DNA of 5,075 bases from an uncultured bacterium (GTDB lineage Bacteria > Actinomycetota > Actinomycetes > S36-B12): NCBI GenBank assembly GCA_903940375.1, contig CAJAKT010000499.1:1-5075 (forward strand), given 5' to 3'. Of the stretch, positions 4,989 through 5,075 are shown piece after piece. Positions within the stretch are counted from its first letter, which is position 1, and each line of letters starts with the position of its first letter. Below the pieces are notes generated by a model, which saw only the letters and a list, made by a program, of their open reading frames with translations, ran no database searches and was not told where the DNA came from. The translations under genes were made by a program, and so were the position numbers.

Positions 4989-5075
4989 TTCGCAGCGATC
5001 TCCGCGACCCCGGCCACGAGACGGTCGACGTCGGCAGCGTTGGTATACGGAGCCAGGCCCGCCCGAACGGCACCC
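4985..5075 (-). CDS. C-terminal tail of a probable class V aminotransferase / cysteine-desulfurase-like protein (partial)
   Basis: Only the last 29 codons are in the window, entering from the right edge. The tail VRAGLAPYTN followed by ADVDRLVAGVAEIA resembles the C-termini of PLP-dependent class V aminotransferases and cysteine-desulfurase-like proteins, which typically end Val-Arg-x-Gly-x-Ala-x-Tyr-x-Thr/Asn then Glu/Asp-Val-Asp-Arg-Leu. The stop TAG (4987-4985) overlaps the stop TAG of the convergent cytochrome gene (4986-4988) within one CTAG, so no room exists for an intergenic terminator. The PLP lysine and substrate site lie outside the window, so the specific enzyme cannot be named. 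Confidence 0.65.
   Translation of the reverse strand, partial: GAVRAGLAPYTNAADVDRLVAGVAEIAAN

Overview
The window is GC-rich and gene-dense, with GTG starts, 4-base start/stop overlaps and protein families (DUF6325, DUF1697, SHOCT, VapBC) that together suggest a high-GC Gram-positive, i.e. an Actinomycetota chromosome, possibly a Micrococcales-like lineage. The phylum is a fairly safe inference; the order is a guess. I see no rRNA, tRNA, CRISPR array, transposase or phage gene.

Left part (1-1353), genes on the minus strand. Bases 1-100 are a 44-base tandem repeat that runs off the left edge. It is followed by about 100 bases without a gene, and then by a VapC-type PIN-domain toxin and its AbrB-type antitoxin, joined by a GTGA stop/start overlap. 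A perfect 8-base inverted repeat flanking an A/T-rich core lies just upstream of the antitoxin and looks like its autoregulatory operator. Next is a small four-helix membrane protein of unknown function on the same strand. A 231-base divergent intergenic region separates it from the genes on the other strand.

Right part (1585-4988), six genes in a row on the plus strand, best read as three pairs: (a) a DUF6325 protein and a small SHOCT-domain protein, each with a clear Shine-Dalgarno sequence; (b) a class I SAM-dependent methyltransferase and a DUF1697 protein, overlapping by GTGA; (c) a Tat-signal molybdopterin oxidoreductase of the sulfite oxidase/YedY superfamily and a four-helix cytochrome b561/formate-dehydrogenase-gamma-like protein, overlapping by 17 bases. 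Pair (c) is readily understood as an extracytoplasmic molybdoenzyme with its own membrane haem b electron carrier. A perfect 16-base dyad sits in the short gap before pair (c). The last gene, entering from the right edge on the minus strand, is the C-terminal tail of a probable class V aminotransferase/cysteine-desulfurase-like protein. Its stop codon interlocks with that of the cytochrome gene inside a single CTAG.

Most of the window is ordinary actinobacterial chromosome. The points most worth a second look are the molybdoenzyme/cytochrome pair with its upstream dyad, the DUF6325-SHOCT pair of unknown function, and the vapBC operator. I found no convincing evidence for an entirely new system.
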